Shown piece by piece: positions 9,211 through 17,705 of a DNA stretch of 64,000 bases. The notes beneath the pieces are model-generated. The model did no database searches. It was not told where the DNA came from and was given only the letters and a program-made list of their open reading frames with translations. Positions within the stretch are counted from its first letter, which is position 1. The number at the start of each line of letters is the position of its first letter. Source of the DNA: Halogeometricum pallidum JCM 14848. Lineage in GTDB: Archaea; Halobacteriota; Halobacteria; Halobacteriales; Haloferacaceae. The position numbers and the translations under genes were made by a program. Where the stretch lies: positions 138,679 through 202,678 of the forward strand of contig NZ_AOIV01000038.1 in the NCBI RefSeq assembly GCF_000337095.1. The letters run 5' to 3'.

Positions 9211-9435
9211 ATGACCGACGCTCGATTCGTCGACGTCCTGTGCGATTTCCGGAACCAGTTTCGCCTTCTCGCGATGGTCTCGGTGCTGGCGCTGGTCGTG
9301 CTGGCGGTCGCACTCCAGTACGTCGAGTCCGGCACCGCGACGTACGTCATTTCGGTCGTCCAGATAGTGACGTTCCTGTTCATATTCGCGGTTTCCAGCA
9401 CGCTGTTAGTCGTCTGTACGCGACGCCAAACCTGA
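9211..9435 (+). CDS. Small two-helix membrane protein, type A (74 aa)
   Basis: A hypothetical protein with two predicted transmembrane helices, separated by a short loop VESGTATYV and ending in a basic CTRRQT tail. It lies immediately upstream of, and in the same direction as, the binding-protein gene of the first ABC locus. A counterpart with the same ALxxVExGTAxYV core occurs beside the second ABC locus (63665-63907). The ATG at 9211 is chosen because a TATA-like TTTGATAAG lies about 27 nt upstream. The repeated association suggests a function linked to these transporters, for example an accessory subunit, but that is inference; no known family was recognised. Confidence 0.7.
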   Translation: MTDARFVDVLCDFRNQFRLLAMVSVLALVVLAVALQYVESGTATYVISVVQIVTFLFIFAVSSTLLVVCTRRQT

Positions 9436-9453
9436 GCGAAGGGACAGCGGGTA

Positions 9454-9470
9454 CCGTTCTCGAAGAACGG
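9454..9470. promoter_or_regulatory. Perfect palindrome CCGTTCT-CGA-AGAACGG
   Basis: This inverted repeat has 7-bp arms and a 3-bp loop. It lies 19 bp after the type A membrane protein gene and about 104 bp before the TATA box of the binding-protein gene. It has no following T-run, so a regulatory site is at least as likely as a terminator. Confidence 0.4.
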
Positions 9471-9573
9471 CCGACGGAGACGGACGGTCTCTCCCGCGTT
9501 TCGGTGCGTTCCTGCTCCGTTCGGCGGCCGCGGACGGCGCTTTTCGTCGTGCGACCACCCGCGGTGAACAATA

Positions 9574-9583
9574 GATATATATA
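9574..9583 (+). promoter_or_regulatory. TATA box for the first ABC transporter operon
   Basis: GATATATATA precedes the start at 9614 by about 35 nt, predicting a leader of roughly ten nucleotides. It is one of the most AT-rich promoter elements in the window. Confidence 0.55.
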
Positions 9584-9613
9584 CAATCAGTAACACACTC
9601 ACGCATAGAGGCC

Positions 9614-11452
9614 ATGAGCAACGACAGTGAACGTTGGGACCGGCGCGCCTTCTTGGGTGCCGGTGCCGGCGTCGTATCAGCAGGACTGGCAGGGTGTATG
9701 GGTGGCGACGGCTCCGGCGGCGGGCAGTCCGGAGGCGGCACCGGCTCCGGTTCCGGCACCTCCGGGGATTCAGGAGGCGGCGGATCCGAAGAGCGCCTGG
9801 ACTTCGTCGGCGGGCGACAGCCGACGCAGATCCAGTTCAACAAGTGGAACCTGGCGAACTTCGGTCACACCTTCAGCACGTACTTCTGGACGCCGGTGGC
9901 GACGGCGTACTCCGACGGGACCATCGCCTCGGACTTCCTAGAGGACATCTCGATAGAGGGCAAGGAGATGACGCTGACGTTTCCGACCGGATGGACGTAC
10001 TGGAACGGTAAGGCGGTCAAGGCGAAGGACTACTACATCGGGAGCGAGATAGACCGACTGCAGGACCCCGAGTCGTCGAACTACGCGGGTCACGAACTGG
10101 TCGACGAGCGGACGATCAAGCGGACGTTCAAGAACGCGGTGACGCCGTCGCTGATGAAAGCGAGCCTCGTCGGCACGGCGGTCAATACGCCGCGATGGAT
10201 CTTCGAGGAGTATCTCACTCGGTACGAGGAGGCCTCGGGCTCCGACGAGCGAGACGCGGTGACGCAGGAGCTCCTGAAGATGACCATCTCGACACAGCAG
10301 TTCGTCGACGAGGGTCTCGGGAACGGTCTGTACGAGATAACGCAGTTCAACTCCGCGGAGACGATCACACAGAAGTACGAGGACCACCCGTACGCCGACC
10401 GAACCGACATCGAACAGACGCGCATCGTCCCGGTCGGCGACAACACGGACTCGCTGGCCACGAGCGACAAACTCGATATGGCCGTGTTCGGGTACATCAC
10501 CGAACCGCAGCGCTATCCCGAGAACATCAAGAACCAGTTCAAGCTGAACTGGTTCAGAACGCAAAAGTTCATCCTCAACTGGAAGAACGAGCACCTCGCG
10601 AACCGGAGCGTCCGCCGCGCGCTCATCAGCGCCATCGACCTCGAAGCAATCACGGCGGCCGCCGTACAGGCGGCGTACGTCGCCGAACCGACGCAGGTGC
10701 AGACGGGACTGCGCTCGTCCATCCACGAGGAGTACCTCGGACAGGAGTTCGTGGACCAACTCATCAAATACCCCGTCAACGCGGACACCGAGGCGGCGGC
10801 GCAGTACATGGAACAGGCCGGCTACTCGAAGCAGGGCGGCACGTGGACGAGTTCCGAGGGAAGCGCGGTCAGTCTCGACATCCTCACGCGCGACAACATC
10901 GGGCAGGCGCAACCGAGCAAGTACCTCAGCGACCAACTGAACCAGTTCGGCATCGAGACGAACCTGAACGCCGTCGGTGACAACTACTACACGAAGCTCC
11001 AGGAGTGGAACTTCGACCTCGGGTGGGTCTGGCACGTCGCGAAAGCGCTGTGGCACCCCACCGCGTACTACTCGAACGACTTCTACGGCGTCCTCGCGGG
11101 CGACCCATCCAGCGGCGGGGAAACGGGGCCCACTGGAGTCCCGTTCGAGACGACGATTCCGAACCAAGTCGGCGCGAAGTCGGTGTCCGGGAACGGACAG
11201 TCGATTCAGCCGGCGAAGCTGATGAACGACCTCCCGGCGTCGACGTCGAAAGAACAGGTCAAAGACCGGACCAAGACGCTCGTCCAGTGGTTCAACTACG
11301 ACCTGCCGGCCATCGTCTACATGCAGGAGAACAGCGGCTACTGGGGCGACGAGGCGAACTTCAGCTTCCCCGACGGGACGGGCGAGCACAAGATAGACGC
11401 CAACAACCCGGGACAGCACGCCTGGATGCGCGGGTGGGTAACGCAGAAGTAG
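9614..11452 (+). CDS. ABC transporter solute-binding lipoprotein, family 5 (612 aa)
   Basis: This is the extracellular receptor of a Dpp/Opp-type importer. The N-terminus carries RR at residues 10-11 and a lipobox ending in Cys28 (SAGLAGC), so it should be Tat-exported and lipid-anchored. A glycine/serine-rich linker (about residues 29-60) follows, as is common in haloarchaeal lipoproteins. The body has SBP_bac_5 features and normal length. It is the first gene of an operon with two permeases and two ATPases. Its C-terminus is highly similar, also at DNA level, to the partial protein at 2-625. Given the surrounding pectin enzymes it probably binds galacturonate/rhamnose oligosaccharides; the family annotation alone would say peptides or nickel. 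Confidence 0.9.
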   Translation: MSNDSERWDRRAFLGAGAGVVSAGLAGCMGGDGSGGGQSGGGTGSGSGTSGDSGGGGSEERLDFVGGRQPTQIQFNKWNLANFGHTFSTYFWTPVATAYSDGTIASDFLEDISIEGKEMTLTFPTGWTYWNGKAVKAKDYYIGSEIDRLQDPESSNYAGHELVDERTIKRTFKNAVTPSLMKASLVGTAVNTPRWIFEEYLTRYEEASGSDERDAVTQELLKMTISTQQFVDEGLGNGLYEITQFNSAETITQKYEDHPYADRTDIEQTRIVPVGDNTDSLATSDKLDMAVFGYITEPQRYPENIKNQFKLNWFRTQKFILNWKNEHLANRSVRRALISAIDLEAITAAAVQAAYVAEPTQVQTGLRSSIHEEYLGQEFVDQLIKYPVNADTEAAAQYMEQAGYSKQGGTWTSSEGSAVSLDILTRDNIGQAQPSKYLSDQLNQFGIETNLNAVGDNYYTKLQEWNFDLGWVWHVAKALWHPTAYYSNDFYGVLAGDPSSGGETGPTGVPFETTIPNQVGAKSVSGNGQSIQPAKLMNDLPASTSKEQVKDRTKTLVQWFNYDLPAIVYMQENSGYWGDEANFSFPDGTGEHKIDANNPGQHAWMRGWVTQK

Positions 11453-11511
11453 CGAGTCACGAACCACTCCAGAAACAGTTTTAGGGCACCACACAGAAGA
11501 TAATTCAAAAC

Positions 11512-12534
11512 ATGGCCACAAACTACCTAGCAAAGCGATTCGGGCAGGCGATTCTGACTCTCGTCGCGACGATAGCACTCTCGTTCGTGCTCTACCACGC
11601 GATGCCCGGAAGTCCGACCGAATCGCTCAAGAACGTCATCCTCTCCCAACAGGCGGCGGCCGGCGGGAGCACGGTCAACATCGAACGGCTGAACCGACTC
11701 GTCGCGTTGTACACGAACGTTCAACCCGACCAACCGCTGTACGTCCAGTTCTACCAGTACTTCAGCAGTATCATCCTCGAACAAGACCTCGGCACGTCCA
11801 TCTACGAGAACAAACCCGTCACCACGCTCATCTTCGAGCGGATTCCGTGGTCGATGTTCATCAGCGTCTACGCGATGGTCGTCGGTTACTCGCTCAGCGT
11901 CCTCATCGGGGCGGTGATGGCGTTCAAGGAGAAGTCCCGCTTCGACTCCGTGAGTTCCGTCGTCCTCATCGGTCTCAACTCCGTGCCGTACTACATCGTC
12001 GGCATTCTTCTTATCTACTTCTTCGCCATCCAGATGTCGTGGTTCCCCTACGGGGGTCGCGTCTCCTCAAGCGTGACCGCCGGCTTCAACGTCCCGTTCA
12101 TGCGCAGCATCGTCATGCACGCCGTGCTGCCGATATTCTCGATGAGCATGCTCGGACTCGGCGGCGCGCTCACGATGCGCGGTAACTCGGTTCGAGTGCT
12201 CGGCGAGGACTACCTTCGGGTCGCCAAACTGCGGGGCCTCCGCGGCTCTCGAATCGCGACCCAGTACGTCGGCCGCAACGCCATTCTTCCCATGTACACG
12301 CAGTTCATGATCGGTATCGCCGGCGTCTTCAGCAGCGCCGTCATCGTCGAGCAGATATTCTCCTATCCCGGCGTCGGACTGCTGATGTACAACGCCATTC
12401 AGACGCAAGACTACCCGCTGTTGATGGGGTCGCTGATAATCTTCACTACCGTCACCGTCGTGGCGATATTCATCGCCGACCTCACGTACGGGTTCATCGA
12501 CCCGCGTATCTCCGCAGGAGCAGACAATGAATGA
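11512..12534 (+). CDS. ABC transporter permease, DppB type (340 aa)
   Basis: An integral membrane subunit of the importer, with about six helices. The first follows a short basic N-terminus (YLAKRFGQAILTLVATIA), then a large extracellular loop. The ATPase-coupling EAA-type loop is visible as GEDYLRVAKLRGL around residue 230. Length is normal for the DppB/OppB family. It lies 59 bp after the binding-protein gene and overlaps the next permease gene by 8 bp, so translation is probably coupled. At the second transporter locus the equivalent protein is fused to its partner (59107-61227). Confidence 0.92.
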   Translation: MATNYLAKRFGQAILTLVATIALSFVLYHAMPGSPTESLKNVILSQQAAAGGSTVNIERLNRLVALYTNVQPDQPLYVQFYQYFSSIILEQDLGTSIYENKPVTTLIFERIPWSMFISVYAMVVGYSLSVLIGAVMAFKEKSRFDSVSSVVLIGLNSVPYYIVGILLIYFFAIQMSWFPYGGRVSSSVTAGFNVPFMRSIVMHAVLPIFSMSMLGLGGALTMRGNSVRVLGEDYLRVAKLRGLRGSRIATQYVGRNAILPMYTQFMIGIAGVFSSAVIVEQIFSYPGVGLLMYNAIQTQDYPLLMGSLIIFTTVTVVAIFIADLTYGFIDPRISAGADNE

Positions 12535-13549
12535 TCAAGAATCCGATGACAAAGTCGACCTCGAAGAGCTGTTCGACTCGTCCGTAGAGCACGAACCCAC
12601 GCCGATGGGAGAACGGGTCCGACGTACCGCCGACCTCACGCTCGTTGCTCCCGCCCGCGTCGCGCTGACCGACTGGCGCGCCGTCGTCGGGACGCTGATT
12701 CTGTTCGGGTTCTTCCTCGCGGGGACGGCGGGCGTCGTCCTCGTCGACCGCCCGACCAGCGGCGACGCGCCGATACTCGCACCACCGTTCCAGAACCTGA
12801 ACTACATCCTCGGGACCGATACGTTCGGACAGCCAATCGGCGCCCAACTCATCCACGCGACGCCCGCGATGTTCAAGATGATATTCGCCGGCGCCGTCGT
12901 CAGTATCGGCGTCGCGGCGCTGGTCGGCCTCCTCTCGGGCTTCATGCGCGGGACGGTCGTCGACACGGTGCTCATGTCCGTCACCGACATCGTCATCACA
13001 ATCCCCGGTCTGCCGCTCGTCATCGTCCTCATGGCCATCTTTGCGCCGAAGAACCCCTACGTCGTCGGCGTTCTCCTCGGCCTCGACAACTGGCCGGGGC
13101 TCGCGCGGACGGTCCGTTCGCAGGTTCTCAGTATCCGGCAAGAATCCTACGTCGAGGCCTCTCGAATAATGGGGCTCTCGACGGGGACCATCCTGCGACG
13201 CGACCTCTTGGGTCAGTTGATGCCATACATCACCATCAACTCCGCACTCGCCTCCCGGCGCATCATCTTCGAGTCGGTCGGGTTGTACTTCCTGGGCATC
13301 CTCCCCTTCACGACGTTCAACTGGGGCGTGCTGATGAACCTCGCGTACAAGGGCGGCGCGCTGAACCGCCCGCAGATGCTGCACTGGCTCATCTTCCCGA
13401 TGGTGACCATCTTCCTGATGTCGTTCGGACTCGTGCTGTTCTCGCAGGGCATGGACAGCGTGTTCAACGTGCGGTTGCGCGCGCGGCACGCGTCGACGAC
13501 CAGCGATAACAGCGCGATGGATCAAGGCCAAGGCGACGGAGACGTGTGA
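12527..13549 (+). CDS. ABC transporter permease, DppC type (340 aa)
   Basis: The partner permease of the importer. It has an acidic cytoplasmic N-terminus of about 40 residues, a first helix near residues 55-75, then the DppC-type signature LGTDTFGQPIGAQLIH and a coupling loop QESYVEASRIMGLSTG. Five to six helices are expected. Its start overlaps the end of the DppB gene by 8 bp. The ATPase gene follows after 56 bp. The assignment to the family is firm; the transported substrate is not shown by sequence. Confidence 0.92.
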   Translation: MNDQESDDKVDLEELFDSSVEHEPTPMGERVRRTADLTLVAPARVALTDWRAVVGTLILFGFFLAGTAGVVLVDRPTSGDAPILAPPFQNLNYILGTDTFGQPIGAQLIHATPAMFKMIFAGAVVSIGVAALVGLLSGFMRGTVVDTVLMSVTDIVITIPGLPLVIVLMAIFAPKNPYVVGVLLGLDNWPGLARTVRSQVLSIRQESYVEASRIMGLSTGTILRRDLLGQLMPYITINSALASRRIIFESVGLYFLGILPFTTFNWGVLMNLAYKGGALNRPQMLHWLIFPMVTIFLMSFGLVLFSQGMDSVFNVRLRARHASTTSDNSAMDQGQGDGDV

Positions 13550-13605
13550 GAACAGATGACGATACTACTATCAACGAGCATCCGAATGCACGCAGTAGGT
13601 GAACA

Positions 13606-14643
13606 ATGAGCGTTCGAGACGAAATATTCGAGATCCGGAATCTGGACGTGTCGTTCGAGTTGAACCGCGGCGCGTCTCGCGTCGTCAGAGACGTGGATCT
13701 GAACATCCACCGGGAAGAGACGCTCGGTATCGTCGGCGAGAGCGGGAGCGGCAAATCCATGCTCTCCTCCTCGCTTCTCAACGCCGTCGTCGAACCCGGC
13801 GTCTGTTCGGGTGAGGTGACGTACTACCCGCAGGATGGCGACCCCATCTCGGTGCTGGAGCTCTCGGAGTCGGAGCTCAAACGGTTCCGCTGGGAGGAGG
13901 TCGCGATGGTGTTCCAAGGGGCGATGAGTTCGCTCAACCCCGTGATGCGAGTCCGAGCGCACTTCAGGGAGACGCTTCAGGACCACAACCGCGACATCCC
14001 GGCCGGTCTCGAACGCGCCCGCGAACTGCTCGAAAGCGTCTATCTCGACCCCGACAGAGTCATGGACGCCTACCCTCACGAACTGAGCGGAGGAATGAAA
14101 CAGCGCGCGCTCATCGCGCTCAGCCTTATCCTCGAACCGGAGGTGCTCGTGATGGACGAACCGACCGCCGCGCTGGACCTGCTGATGCAGCGTTCCATCG
14201 TCGCTCTGCTCGACGATTTACAGGAGGAGCACGACCTCACCATCGTGTTCATCACGCACGACCTCCCCCTGCTGACGAAACTCGCGGACCGTCTCACCGT
14301 CATGTACGCCTTCGGAATCATCGAGAACGGGACGGTCGACGAGTTGCTCTACAACTCCTCGCACCCGTACACGCGTGCGTTGCTCGCCGCGACACCGGAT
14401 CTGAACGTCCCCGTCGACGAGATGCACGCCATCGCGGGGTCGAAACCCGACCCCGTCGACCGAATCGAGGGCTGCTCGTATCACCCCCGGTGTCCCATCG
14501 CCGACGAACACTGTCGGAGTTCCGAACCGCCGATGGCGACGGTCAACGGAACGCACGAGTCGGCGTGCTTCTACCACGAGAAGGCGAGAGAAGCCGTTCC
14601 GCTCCGGGGCGACTCGAAGCAGGAGGGAGCGGTCCATGAGTAG
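13606..14643 (+). CDS. ABC transporter ATPase, DppD type (345 aa)
   Basis: A cytoplasmic ATP-hydrolysing subunit. Walker A is GESGSGKS at residues 44-51, the signature is LSGGMKQRA, and Walker B is VLVMDEPTAALD. The C-terminal oligopeptide/dipeptide-type extension contains CSYHPRCP followed by another Cys, the usual cysteine cluster of Dpp/Opp ATPases. It overlaps the next ATPase gene by 8 bp (start at 14636). Together with that protein it forms the heterodimeric motor for the permeases encoded upstream. Confidence 0.92.
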   Translation: MSVRDEIFEIRNLDVSFELNRGASRVVRDVDLNIHREETLGIVGESGSGKSMLSSSLLNAVVEPGVCSGEVTYYPQDGDPISVLELSESELKRFRWEEVAMVFQGAMSSLNPVMRVRAHFRETLQDHNRDIPAGLERARELLESVYLDPDRVMDAYPHELSGGMKQRALIALSLILEPEVLVMDEPTAALDLLMQRSIVALLDDLQEEHDLTIVFITHDLPLLTKLADRLTVMYAFGIIENGTVDELLYNSSHPYTRALLAATPDLNVPVDEMHAIAGSKPDPVDRIEGCSYHPRCPIADEHCRSSEPPMATVNGTHESACFYHEKAREAVPLRGDSKQEGAVHE

Positions 14644-15706
14644 TTCCGGATCCGGTCCGGTCGTCTCGATGGAGGACGTCTCTGTCGAGTTCAACAACAG
14701 CAACGGGATGTTGAGCTTCCTCGACGACTCGAACCCGGTCAGAGCCGTCGACGGCGTCTCCTTGGATATCGCCGAACGCGAGATAGTGACGCTCATCGGC
14801 GAGAGCGGATGCGGGAAGTCGACGCTCGGAAAGACCGCAATCGGCGTGCAGAAACCGACCAGCGGGTCCGTGAAGTACCGCGGTCAGGACGTGTGGGAGG
14901 CGAAGAGCAGCGGCAATAACGCCTCGATACCGTTCTCGGAGATCAGACACGCCCTCCAGATCATCCACCAAGACCCCGGGAGTGCGCTCAACCCGAACCA
15001 GCGCATCATCACGTCGCTGTCGCTGCCGCTAAAGAAGTGGAACCCCGATATGAGCCGCGAACGCCGCGAAGAGCGGATTTACGCGATGTTCGAGCGTGTG
15101 GGAATGACCCCGCCCGGCGACTTCCTCAACCGCTACCCGCACCAACTCTCCGGCGGAGAGAAACAGCGGGCGGTCCTGGTCCGCGCGATGCTTCTCAACC
15201 CCGACCTCATCCTCGCGGACGAGGCGATAAGCGCACTCGACGTATCGCTGCGCGTCGAGATGATGGATCTGATGTTGGAACTGCAGGATATCTTCGACAC
15301 CTCGTATCTGTTCATCAGCCACGACCTCTCGAACGCCCGCTACATCGCCGAGAAGTCCGGCGGCCGCATCGCCGTGATGTACCTCGGCGAAATCGTCGAA
15401 ATCGGAGGGGTCGAGGAGATCATCGAGAACCCGAAACACCCCTACACGAAGGCGCTCCGCTGGGCGACGCCCAATCTCTTCGACGACCGCGACGATGGGG
15501 AGTTCCCCATCCGGAAGATAGACGTTCCCGACCCGACGGACCTCCCGGACGGCTGTAACTTCCACCCGCGGTGTCCGGAGGCCCGAGAGGTCTGCCAGCG
15601 GGAACACCCGAACGAGATAACGACCGGTTCCGACGGACACCTCTGTCGGTGCTTCCGCGCCGACGAGACCCACGAGTACTGGAACAGCCCGGAACTGCAC
15701 GACTGA
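14636..15706 (+). CDS. ABC transporter ATPase, DppF type (356 aa)
   Basis: The second motor subunit, with Walker A GESGCGKST near residue 60, signature LSGGEKQRA, Walker B LILADEAISALD and a C-terminal CNFHPRCPEA cluster. The Walker B region reads DEA where the partner subunit has DEP, as is typical for DppF/OppF members. It is the last gene of the transporter operon and is followed 95 bp later by a small membrane protein gene in the same direction. Its closest relative in the window is the protein encoded at 56200-57309. Confidence 0.92.
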   Translation: MSSSGSGPVVSMEDVSVEFNNSNGMLSFLDDSNPVRAVDGVSLDIAEREIVTLIGESGCGKSTLGKTAIGVQKPTSGSVKYRGQDVWEAKSSGNNASIPFSEIRHALQIIHQDPGSALNPNQRIITSLSLPLKKWNPDMSRERREERIYAMFERVGMTPPGDFLNRYPHQLSGGEKQRAVLVRAMLLNPDLILADEAISALDVSLRVEMMDLMLELQDIFDTSYLFISHDLSNARYIAEKSGGRIAVMYLGEIVEIGGVEEIIENPKHPYTKALRWATPNLFDDRDDGEFPIRKIDVPDPTDLPDGCNFHPRCPEAREVCQREHPNEITTGSDGHLCRCFRADETHEYWNSPELHD

Positions 15707-15801
15707 CTTCGGCTGGTCGTTCGGCCGTCTCTTCGGCTGTCCCTATCTACTGCTCGCCGAATGGCGCAACACGTATGTAGTGGGAGAGCACACGTCATAA
15801 C

Positions 15802-16032
15802 ATGTCGAACGCGACATCGTCACACGCGGAGTCCGATCAGACGGGGTTATCCGTTCCGAAGAGCACGCTGTTTTGGACCTGCATCGCCCTCGCAGTCGTC
15901 CTGTTCGTCCTCGGGATGTTCGTCTTCACCGGCCCCATCGCCGGAATCGCGGGCGTCTGGGGGGCGAGCCTGTTCGTCGGCGTCCTCGTCGGATACGTCG
16001 GCTACCTCGTCTGGTACCGCTTCGGCGTCTGA
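15802..16032 (+). CDS. Small two-helix membrane protein, type B (76 aa)
   Basis: A hypothetical protein with a polar N-terminus of about 22 residues and two hydrophobic helices joined by a short turn. The helix region shows a small-residue pattern TGxxAGxxGxxGxxL and ends in WYRF. The same pattern is found in the protein encoded at 58584-58805, which lies inside the second ABC locus. The gene sits immediately downstream of the ATPase genes, so it may be co-transcribed with the importer. No known family was recognised. A role as accessory or stabilising subunit is inference from the repeated gene order. Confidence 0.7.
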   Translation: MSNATSSHAESDQTGLSVPKSTLFWTCIALAVVLFVLGMFVFTGPIAGIAGVWGASLFVGVLVGYVGYLVWYRFGV

Positions 16033-16315
16033 ACCAATTTCGGTACGGCGACGCGTTACTCAAAGCAGGCACCGAGCACGGTGATTTCAGGGACTCGTCC
16101 AGCCAACTCCCCTCACCCCACGTCGGTTGGTTCAGGTGCGAATGCCTCGGAACCGACGTTGACGACGACCGTTCGCCGACGTTCCGATTCGAAGACGTGG
16201 GAGAGGACTCGTCGTCTGTTCGGGACGCCGGTACAGTCACAGAGTACGTTACCGACCCACCGTCACAAGAGGGGGCCATCGTGCAGGTAGTCGGGTCACA
16301 TCGGGCGCGATAGCC

Positions 16316-16336
16316 GTATTTCCGGTATCGTCGGAA
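16316..16336 (+). repeat. Direct repeat copy 1
   Basis: The sequence GTATTTCCGGTATCGTCGGA(A) recurs at 16600-16620 with two substitutions, 284 bp away. Confidence 0.45.
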
Positions 16337-16599
16337 TCAGGTGTCAGTCTGTGCGCTCGCTACTCCGATTCGAATCGGTCCCAGTGCAATCCGAAGGGAG
16401 GTTCAAGAGGGAAATCTCGAGGCTGTCGACTGCGGCCGAATGAGAACTCGAACGGTGGGACAGCCACCGACAGAGAGAGCACGAGTACGGTCGATACGAG
16501 TCGTCAGCGTACGTGATACTGCGATAGAGTGCCCTCACTCACGCGACTCTCAGACAGGAAAGCTCACATCCGCCTACGAAAACAGGGAAACTACCGCGG

Positions 16600-16620
16600 T
16601 ATTTCCGGTAGTGTCGGAAG
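16600..16620 (+). repeat. Direct repeat copy 2
   Basis: The sequence GTATTTCCGGTAGTGTCGGA(A) matches copy 1 at 16316-16336 in 19 of 21 positions. Confidence 0.45.
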
Positions 16621-16880
16621 ATTCGCTTCGAGCGACGAGAGAACACGGCGGGGACGTAACTGCCCCGACCAAGTTCGAAAGGCGACGATTCCGTCCGAAG
16701 CGAAGACGCACCGGAAGCGAGGCGCTACACCAGACGCCGAAGCGGCGGTTACGGTTCCGTATAGTGCTATCAATTTCGAAACTGAAAGACAGTCGGCGGA
16801 GTTTCGTCACCCCACCTGAATCGAGAGGCGGGTCATCGGGGTAATCTATTTGTGGCCCGTCTTCGAAGCGGAGACCGTTG

Positions 16881-17300
16881 ATGGCAGAAGAACTTAGCCT
16901 CGAAACCGCAACGAAGATAATCGACGCCGCGGAGCAAAAAGCCGAAGAGATCGAACAACCGATGGTCGTCACCGTCGCGACCGATGAGGGCAATCTCATC
17001 GCCCAGCACCGAATGGACGGGGCGTGGCTCGCTTCGGTGAGCATCTCGCGCAACAAGGCGTACACGGCCGCGGCACTGGAGACGAGCACGGACCAACTCG
17101 CCGAACCCAGCGAACCCGGCAACTCACTGTACGGTCTGCAAACGACCGACGAGAACCGTATCGTGATCTTCGGCGGCGGCTACCCGCTCACCGTCGACGG
17201 TGAGATTATCGGTACCATCGGCGTCAGCGGCGGCGAGGTCGAACAGGACATGGAAGTCGCGCAAGCCGGCGTCGACGAGTTCGAGCGTATTCAGGGCTGA
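16881..17300 (+). CDS. GlcG/HbpS family protein (139 aa)
   Basis: A single-domain protein of the GlcG/HbpS (DUF336) fold. It shows the family layout: N-terminal helix ATKIIDAAEQKAEE, strand VVTVATDEGNLIAQHRMDGAW, helix SRNKAYTAAAL, and the glycine-rich end GGGYPLTVDGEIIGTIGVSGG. Members bind heme or cobalamin-type cofactors or sit beside glycolate/sugar oxidation genes; the actual role is unknown. The ATG at 16881 is chosen over a TTG one codon earlier. It has no signal peptide. It stands alone between long non-coding stretches, so the context is not informative. Confidence 0.85.
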   Translation: MAEELSLETATKIIDAAEQKAEEIEQPMVVTVATDEGNLIAQHRMDGAWLASVSISRNKAYTAAALETSTDQLAEPSEPGNSLYGLQTTDENRIVIFGGGYPLTVDGEIIGTIGVSGGEVEQDMEVAQAGVDEFERIQG

Positions 17301-17705
17301 GAATCGAGCGGTAAGTAGCGGATGCGGCGGCTTCGTCGGGCCGTCGAGTCCGCGCCGTTCGTTTGTGGGACCCGAAGATGCAGAGCGGGGAACTATCTTC
17401 GGGTACGGTTCGACACCGACCGGAAGGATACGCATTACAGGTATAGACTTGTGACGCAATTGGAGGGGCAGAGAAACGCCGTGCCGAACGGAACTAACCG
17501 AAGACAGGTGAACGCTCGGCAGGAGCTCCGGATGCGAACAACGGGCAGTGGCTCATATCGTGCGAGAGTTATCAGGCGGTAGGTCAGGGCTCGGATTCGA
17601 TTTTTTATCCACCGGTTGACGCATTATTTATAACCCATCTACCTACTCTATACTTCTATTTGGGATAATACACCTTCATTACGGAATTTCGAGAATATAT
17701 TCGGA
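17301..17705. other. Intergenic gap ending in an AT-rich island
   Basis: This convergent gap holds a TTACAGGTATAGA element (17435-17447) and, from about 17600 to 17705, a markedly AT-rich stretch with T-runs (GATTTTTTATCC, TTATTTATAACCC). The AT-rich composition continues into the last codons of the neighbouring HTH gene. The T-runs could terminate the HbpS-type gene's transcript. No coding frame is supported. Confidence 0.5.
17435..17454 (+). repeat. Near-palindromic element TTACA-N10-TGTGA, copy 1
   Basis: TTACAGGTATAGACTTGTGA matches the element at 20891-20910 in 17 of 20 positions. Both have TTACA and TGTRA arms. Confidence 0.4.

Larger units (their letters stand above)
16033..16880. other. 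Long non-coding stretch with a 21-bp direct repeat
   Basis: These 848 bp contain no frame with a recognisable protein. Frames exist but have poor codon bias and many serine/arginine residues. A frame ending near 16313 has an acidic, haloarchaeal-looking segment and could be a decayed gene tail. Two copies of a 21-bp sequence lie at 16316-16336 and 16600-16620. Confidence 0.5.

Noticed and set aside
7656..9602. Long minus-strand frame (648 codons) overlapping oligogalacturonate lyase
   Set aside because: It is a shifted-frame shadow of the lyase; the composition is arginine/proline-rich and the lyase frame has all family motifs.
16341..16844. Plus-strand frame of 167 codons in the 16-17 kb gap
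   Set aside because: Poor codon bias, no promoter at the expected distance, and no family resemblance.
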